A DNA stretch of 10,552 bases from Acidobacteriaceae bacterium (lineage in GTDB: Bacteria; Acidobacteriota; Terriglobia; Terriglobales; Acidobacteriaceae): assembly GCA_030838305.1 (NCBI GenBank), contig JAUTWY010000629.1, forward strand, positions 1-10,552, written 5' to 3'. Positions 4,201 to 10,552 of the stretch are shown here, one piece after another (the first letter of the stretch is position 1; each line of letters begins with the position of its first letter). The notes below the pieces were generated by a model. That model was not told where the DNA came from and did no database searches. It saw nothing but the letters and a program-made list of their open reading frames with translations. The position numbers and the translations under genes are program-made.

Positions 4201-6345
4201 ATGCCAGACTTTTTACTCGAGATCGGGTGCGAAGAGATTCCGGCGCGGATGATCGCCGCCGCCTCGCAGGAATTGAGTGAGCGCGTCAGCGCCATGCTCA
4301 GCCGCGAACGGCTGGCATCGAGTGCAGTTAGCCATTTCGATACTCCGCGGCGGCTTGCCGTGATGGCCGAAGGAATCTCCCCGGCGCAACCCGATCTGAG
4401 GGAAGAAATCACCGGCCCGTCGGTCCATGTAGCGTATAAAGACGGGCTGCCTACTCCCGCTGCGCATGCGTTCGCCAAGAAGGCTGGGCTGCCGGTCGAG
4501 CAACTGGACAAAGTCACGACGCCGAAAGGCGAATACCTGATCGCGAAAGTCACCAAGAAAGGCCGGAGCGCGGCCGAGATTCTCGCGGAGAACCTTCCCA
4601 AGGAACTTTCCTCGATCTATTGGCCGAAGAATATGTACTGGCGAAAGCCGGGCGAGCGCTTTGTGCGTCCTCTGCGCTGGCTGGTGGCAATGCTCGACGG
4701 AGAGATAATTCCACTGGAGTTCGACGGGATCTGGGCAGGGAAGACGTCGCGCGGGCACCGAATCTTGTCCCACGGTGCCGTGACGATTCCGCGGGCCGGA
4801 TCAGCCTACGTGGATGCGCTACGCACAGCCAAAGTTCTGGGACGTGCCGAGCGCGAGCAACAGATTCGCAAAGCGCTGGACGCGGCCACCCGCACGATTC
4901 CCGGAGCGCGGTGGCGGGAAGACAAGTCTCTTCTCGACACGGTGGTGAATCTCACAGAGTTTCCATCTGCAATCCTCGGAGGGTTCGATCCCCAGTTTCT
5001 GGTGCTTCCGGAAGAAGTGCTGGTCACCGTGATGCGAGACCATCAGAAATATTTTGCGGTGGAAGATGCCGGCCACAGGCTGCTGCCACACTTTCTGGCG
5101 GTGCTGAATACGGATGGCGATCCCGAGGGATTGATCCGGCACGGCAACGAACGCGTTTTGCGGGCGCGCTTCAACGATGCGCGTTTCTTCTGGCAAACCG
5201 ATCAGAAAAAATCGCTGCTGGAGCGGCTCGAACTGCTCCGCCACGTTACCTTCCAGAAAGATCTGGGCACCTACTACGAGAAGACGCAGCGGGTGCAGCG
5301 TTTATGCAGCTGGCTCAGTGAGATCATCAAGCAGAGCGGGATGGCGATTCGTCCCGGCGTGATTCACAAAGCGGCATGCCTGGCAAAGGGCGATCTCACT
5401 ACCGAACTGGTAAAAGAATTCACCGAATTGCAGGGCATTGTCGGCGGGCTGTATGCACGGGCGCAGGAGCTCGATCCTACTTTGCCCGAAGCTACGCGAT
5501 TCGCCATAGCCGACACGATTTACGATCACTACAAACCTGTGTCTGCCGAAGATGCTGTGCCCCGCTCGATCGAGGGCGCGGTGCTTTCGGTCGGTGACAA
5601 GGCCGACACCATTGCAGGAATGTTCGCCCTTGGATTGGTTCCAAGCGGGTCAAAGGATCCGTTTGCGCTGCGGCGGCAAGGGAATGCAATTGTCAAGGTT
5701 GTCGCAGAGAAGAAGCTTCCGTTGCGGTTGGGTGAGCTGATGCGGGATGCGCGGGCTGGATATCAGGAATCCGAAGCGGAGAAGAAGTTTGTCGATGATG
5801 CGAAGTTCGGAGACTCCGTGAAGACTTTCTTCCGCGAGCGTCTCGAGTTTTATTTGAAGGATGTGCTTGGTCATACGTATGACGTGGTCAAAGCAGTGCT
5901 GGCCGCGGACGCTGACGATGTCGTGGACGTGTTGGCGCGCGCCGACGCAGTGAAACAGGTATTGCACATGCCTGAATTTCTGGCGATCGGTGCTGCCTGC
6001 AAGCGCATGCGAAATATTCTGAAACAGGCCGAAGAAAAGGGGATCACGCCCGCAAAGCAGTTTGAAGCGTTGCCTGACTCGGCACCTGAGGAAGAGAACC
6101 TTGCCGCCTTCCTTCAGACTCACGCCCAGAAAATCGAGGCGCATCGTAGGAAGAAAGAATATCGCGAGGCGCTGTTGCTGCTCTCGACCGCGCGCGAGCG
6201 CGTTGATGCGTTCTTCGACAAAGTTATGGTAATGGTGGAGGATCAAAAAGTACGAGCCAACCGTCTGGCGCTCCTGAGAATCCTGCTAAGGGAATTCTCA
6301 ACCATTGCCGATTTTTCAGAGGTAGTGACGGAAGGCAACGCATAA
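4201..6345 (+). CDS. glyS: Glycyl-tRNA synthetase beta subunit
   Basis: The 714-residue beta subunit carries the tRNA-recognition part of alpha2-beta2 glycyl-tRNA synthetase and is required with GlyQ for charging tRNA-Gly. The start is set at the ATG at 4201 because the family N-terminus reads DFLLEIGCEEIPARM. The frame is open further upstream only through overlap with glyQ and the hairpin spacer, and those residues are not GlyS-like. Conserved blocks include FDTPRRLAVM, VTVMRDHQKYF, ARFNDARFFW (322-331) with the following HVTFQKDLGTYYEKTQR, DPFALRRQGNAIVK, and KRMRNIL (601-607) in the C-terminal DALR-type anticodon-binding region. The length is slightly above the 689 residues of the E. coli protein. 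Shine-Dalgarno support is weak, so translation may be influenced by the upstream tandem hairpins. It ends 72 nt before ppdK. Confidence 0.96.
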   Translation: MPDFLLEIGCEEIPARMIAAASQELSERVSAMLSRERLASSAVSHFDTPRRLAVMAEGISPAQPDLREEITGPSVHVAYKDGLPTPAAHAFAKKAGLPVEQLDKVTTPKGEYLIAKVTKKGRSAAEILAENLPKELSSIYWPKNMYWRKPGERFVRPLRWLVAMLDGEIIPLEFDGIWAGKTSRGHRILSHGAVTIPRAGSAYVDALRTAKVLGRAEREQQIRKALDAATRTIPGARWREDKSLLDTVVNLTEFPSAILGGFDPQFLVLPEEVLVTVMRDHQKYFAVEDAGHRLLPHFLAVLNTDGDPEGLIRHGNERVLRARFNDARFFWQTDQKKSLLERLELLRHVTFQKDLGTYYEKTQRVQRLCSWLSEIIKQSGMAIRPGVIHKAACLAKGDLTTELVKEFTELQGIVGGLYARAQELDPTLPEATRFAIADTIYDHYKPVSAEDAVPRSIEGAVLSVGDKADTIAGMFALGLVPSGSKDPFALRRQGNAIVKVVAEKKLPLRLGELMRDARAGYQESEAEKKFVDDAKFGDSVKTFFRERLEFYLKDVLGHTYDVVKAVLAADADDVVDVLARADAVKQVLHMPEFLAIGAACKRMRNILKQAEEKGITPAKQFEALPDSAPEEENLAAFLQTHAQKIEAHRRKKEYREALLLLSTARERVDAFFDKVMVMVEDQKVRANRLALLRILLREFSTIADFSEVVTEGNA

Positions 6346-6353
6346 AATATAAG
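6325..6353 (+). promoter_or_regulatory. Candidate ppdK promoter overlapping the end of glyS
   Basis: GTGACG (6325-6330) and TATAAG (6348-6353) are spaced by 17 nt, four and five matches to the sigma-70 hexamers respectively. The predicted start near 6360 leaves a leader of about 58 nt. The leader contains the small hairpin AGCGC-TGAAG-GCGCT (6368-6382). Confidence 0.4.
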
Positions 6354-6417
6354 CAAGCTCTTATCGCAGCGCTGAAGGCGCTACGCCAAGCGAAACCCTA
6401 GGATAAAGGACTCATTT

Positions 6418-9156
<2,739 letters not shown>

Positions 9157-9245
9157 AAAGCGAAGAAAACGCGGAGGACACTGAGAAAGAATAAAGAATA
9201 AGGTTCGTAAATTCTACCGTCCCCATGTCCTTCGATCTTTCCTGC
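9157..9245. other. Convergent gap after ppdK, no clear terminator
   Basis: This 89-bp spacer separates the convergent ppdK and the minus-strand hypothetical gene. I see no stem followed by a T-run on either strand. The purine-rich stretch AACGCGGAGGACACTGAGAA (9168-9187) resembles, from memory, A/G-rich dispersed sequences seen in intergenic regions of Acidobacteriota and related phyla. Confidence 0.4.
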
Positions 9246-9884
9246 TTACTGCACTTTTTGCAGGCGAGCGATCAGTTTCTGCGCCAGGCTCTCCTCTGAC
9301 TCCGACCACAGCAGTCGCGTGTTAGTCCCGCTATTTTTCTCCACGTTGGTCGAGAATTCGACCAGCTTCGCGACGTTGTCGCGGATCTTGGCGCGAGTTT
9401 GATCGTTAAGCGAAGTCTCGGGTTGCAGAAAGAATGAATCCAGCCCGAAATCTATTTCGATGTGTCCCGTCTGCCGGTAGGCTCCTTCGTCGAATTCTTC
9501 CCCCTGAACGATGAACCTTACGGTCGCAGGCTCGAGCACCCAGTTCGCTCCAGATGGATCTGGGGTCCACAAATCCCAATAAGCCTCGAAGACGTAGGCG
9601 TAATCGTCGTGAACCAGTTCGGCGGCGATCAGGGTAGCCTGTCCAGGATCGATGCCGCCGGGAAATCGCCGCTCGAGCACCGTAGCCTCATTCCACGAAA
9701 CTGGATGCAGAGCAAAGTAACTAATCCCCGGACGCTGCGCCGAGAAAGGGAATTGCTGCAACACGGAAAATGCGTGCGGCAACATTTCCGGACCGGAGAA
9801 ATCGGAAAACCAAAGACTCAGATAAAGTGGATCGGACACGATCGCCTCGAACCGTTGTGATCCGCGCCCAGCATGCGGTCTCAT
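9246..9884 (-). CDS. Uncharacterised cytosolic protein
   Basis: This intact 212-residue protein has no signal peptide, no membrane segment and no cysteine. Visible features are FEAIVSDPLYLSLWFSDF (12-29), the aromatic stretch HDDYAYVFEAYWDLW (92-106), QTGHIEIDFGLDSFFL (138-153) and a charged, probably helical C-terminus ending ESEESLAQKLIARLQKVQ (195-212). The regular alternation and the antisense position relative to neighbours, with sensible amino-acid composition, favour a real gene. It resembles conserved hypothetical proteins I associate with Acidobacteriota, but I cannot name a family. The ATG at 9884 has no good Shine-Dalgarno; a GTG at 9839 (Val16) with GAGG just upstream is an alternative, though it would remove part of the FEAI segment. 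It is convergent with ppdK, with a 127-bp inverted-repeat element upstream of its start. Confidence 0.75.
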   Translation of the reverse strand: MRPHAGRGSQRFEAIVSDPLYLSLWFSDFSGPEMLPHAFSVLQQFPFSAQRPGISYFALHPVSWNEATVLERRFPGGIDPGQATLIAAELVHDDYAYVFEAYWDLWTPDPSGANWVLEPATVRFIVQGEEFDEGAYRQTGHIEIDFGLDSFFLQPETSLNDQTRAKIRDNVAKLVEFSTNVEKNSGTNTRLLWSESEESLAQKLIARLQKVQ

Positions 9885-9893
9885 AATTCTAAA

Positions 9894-10020
9894 TTGTTCG
9901 GGGAGCGTTGGAAATCAGCATCAAGAGAAATAAATCTTGGGCAAATTCATCGCGTTCGAGATGGTAGAAATAGCATCGACGAAGCGAACGTCATTCCTCC
10001 TTCAGCGGCTCCCCGAACAA
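9894..10020. repeat. 127-bp element with perfect 13-bp terminal inverted repeats
   Basis: TTGTTCGGGGAGC (9894-9906) and GCTCCCCGAACAA (10008-10020) are exact inverse copies. Further nested pairings lie inside: CGTTCG (9953-9958) with CGAACG (9985-9990), and GATG (9960-9963) with CATC (9974-9977). No open reading frame of substance is enclosed and no clean target-site duplication flanks the ends. It could be a MITE-like remnant or a structured RNA whose ends close on a 13-bp helix. It occupies most of the gap between the hypothetical gene and the tRNA promoter. Confidence 0.6.
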
Positions 10021-10073
10021 CATTCTGCTCCAATCAAACGAGTCGAGTGGAATTGCGGACGATTCCCCCCATT

Positions 10074-10102
10074 TTGACAGGCCTTCAAAGGGTTGCTACG
10101 AT
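10074..10102 (+). promoter_or_regulatory. tRNA-Glu promoter
   Basis: A perfect -35 TTGACA (10074-10079) is followed after exactly 17 nt by TACGAT (10097-10102). Transcription would begin near 10109, about 25 nt before the mature tRNA. This is the strongest promoter match in the window, as expected for a stable RNA gene. Confidence 0.8.
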
Positions 10103-10134
10103 CAAGTGTTGCTTCATCCATCCACGTCACAGCC

Positions 10135-10212
10135 GTCCCCGTCGTCTAGCCTGGCCTAGGACATCGCCCTTTCACGGCGGTAACACGGGTTCAAATCCCG
10201 TCGGGGACGCCA
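10135..10212 (+). tRNA. tRNA-Glu (anticodon UUC)
   Basis: The 78-nt gene closes its acceptor stem with GTCCCCG (10135-10141) and CGGGGAC (10202-10208), then discriminator G and encoded CCA (10210-10212). The anticodon arm has the loop CTTTCAC with anticodon TTC between TCGCC and GGCGG. The T-arm reads ACGGG-TTCAAAT-CCCGT. The sequence closely follows the E. coli tRNA-Glu pattern, with a slightly longer D-loop. It decodes GAA/GAG and, as glutamyl-tRNA, may also feed tetrapyrrole synthesis. Its 3' half is a classic integration target for tyrosine recombinases, and one is encoded just downstream. Confidence 0.97.
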
Positions 10213-10253
10213 AATCTTTTCAGGAGCTTACGGGGAACGGCCACTTTTGGCGC

Positions 10254-10355
10254 AGGCACAAAAAGGCACAACTCCGTCGCCAATTTTGCCCGGTTTGCCT
10301 AATCGCGAGTGTTTTCGGGCATCCGGAGCTGTTCTTGTAGGCACAAAAAGGCACA
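10254..10355. repeat. Pair of 17-bp direct repeats between tRNA-Glu and integrase
   Basis: AGGCACAAAAAGGCACA occurs identically at 10254-10270 and 10339-10355, with starts 85 bp apart. Each copy is itself two AGGCACA heptamers separated by AAA. They lie wholly in the non-coding gap between the tRNA 3' end and the integrase stop codon. Position and architecture suit integrase arm-type or excisionase-like binding sites, which is an inference. A 6-bp inverted repeat, TGCCCG (10287-10292) with CGGGCA (10316-10321), lies between them. Confidence 0.7.
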
Positions 10356-10370
10356 TGCAATTCAGTCAGA

Positions 10371-10552
10371 TCAGGCGGCCGCAACCGCGGGTGCGCGAAA
10401 CAGGCGAATGACCCTACTCTGAGCTCTTCGTTTGTGGATTGTGACCGCTTGAGTGTACGTATCCAATGTGACTCGGCTAGAAGCATGACGCAGCAACTCT
10501 TGCATTACCTTGATATCTGCTTTAGTTGCCGCCAGCAGGGACGAATACGTGT
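10371..10552 (-). CDS. Tyrosine recombinase (phage-type integrase), C-terminal fragment
   Basis: The last 59 residues of an integrase are readable on the minus strand, from the window edge to the stop at 10373-10371. The rest lies to the right of the window. The translation TYSSLLAATKADIKVMQELL, then RHASSRVTLDTYTQAV, fits the end of the catalytic domain of tyrosine recombinases. The segment after the conserved HxLRH box starts at TYSS. LLRHASS corresponds to the LLGHS motif with its histidine, and the tyrosine in LDTYTQA is the probable DNA-cleaving nucleophile. A basic tail (HKRRAQSRVIRLF) and an Ala-rich end follow. The gene points toward tRNA-Glu, whose 3' end is 158 bp away, so it is probably the integrase of an island or prophage inserted at that tRNA. 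Whether the full protein is intact cannot be judged here. Confidence 0.88.
   Translation of the reverse strand, partial: TYSSLLAATKADIKVMQELLRHASSRVTLDTYTQAVTIHKRRAQSRVIRLFRAPAVAAA

Noticed and set aside
9873..10340. 155-codon plus-strand open frame
   Set aside because: It runs through the inverted-repeat element, the tRNA promoter and the tRNA-Glu gene itself, so it is not a protein gene.
10220..10486. 88-codon minus-strand open frame at the right edge
   Set aside because: It overlaps the integrase coding region in another frame and the non-coding direct repeats. The integrase frame has recognisable catalytic motifs.

Overview
The window looks like a stretch of an Acidobacteriota chromosome (an order such as Acidobacteriales/Terriglobales is likely). 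That is an inference from moderately high GC, the recO-glyQ-glyS-ppdK neighbourhood, a Gly/Tyr/His-rich secreted protein and a small Thr/Ser/Gly-rich lipoprotein of the kind common in that phylum, and weak Shine-Dalgarno sequences combined with TAnnAT-type -10 boxes. No 16S or other phylogenetic marker is present to prove it.

Layout. 1-206: C-terminal end of an aconitase-superfamily large subunit, most likely 3-isopropylmalate dehydratase LeuC. It is cut by the window edge and has no in-window start codon. 207-429: intergenic, with a competing-hairpin element and two more inverted repeats ahead of a secreted glycine-rich protein (430-924), which ends at a clear intrinsic terminator. 1120-1380: a 7Fe-type dicluster ferredoxin with its own terminator. 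1458-1910 (minus): a small lipoprotein convergent with the ferredoxin. 1911-2264: non-coding, holding a terminator-like long hairpin that could be a small RNA. 2265-9156: the plus-strand housekeeping block recO (recombination mediator), glyQ and glyS (the two subunits of bacterial glycyl-tRNA synthetase) and ppdK (pyruvate phosphate dikinase). 9246-9884 (minus): a conserved-looking protein of unknown function. 9894-10020: a 127-bp element bounded by perfect 13-bp inverted repeats. 10135-10212: tRNA-Glu(UUC) with a strong promoter. 10371-10552 (minus): the C-terminus of a tyrosine recombinase, running off the window.

How it fits together. Most of the window is ordinary core genome: translation (glyQS, tRNA-Glu), DNA repair (recO), central carbon metabolism (ppdK), leucine biosynthesis (leuC) and electron transfer (ferredoxin). 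The right edge is different. An integrase reads toward a tRNA gene, with a pair of 17-bp direct repeats between them. This looks like one end of an integrated genomic island whose cargo lies beyond base 10552. Several intergenic structures (tandem hairpins between glyQ and glyS, the 2102-2172 hairpin, the 9894-10020 inverted repeat) are the least explained elements. I do not see a complete new defence or mobile system inside the window; if one exists it is more likely in the island to the right.
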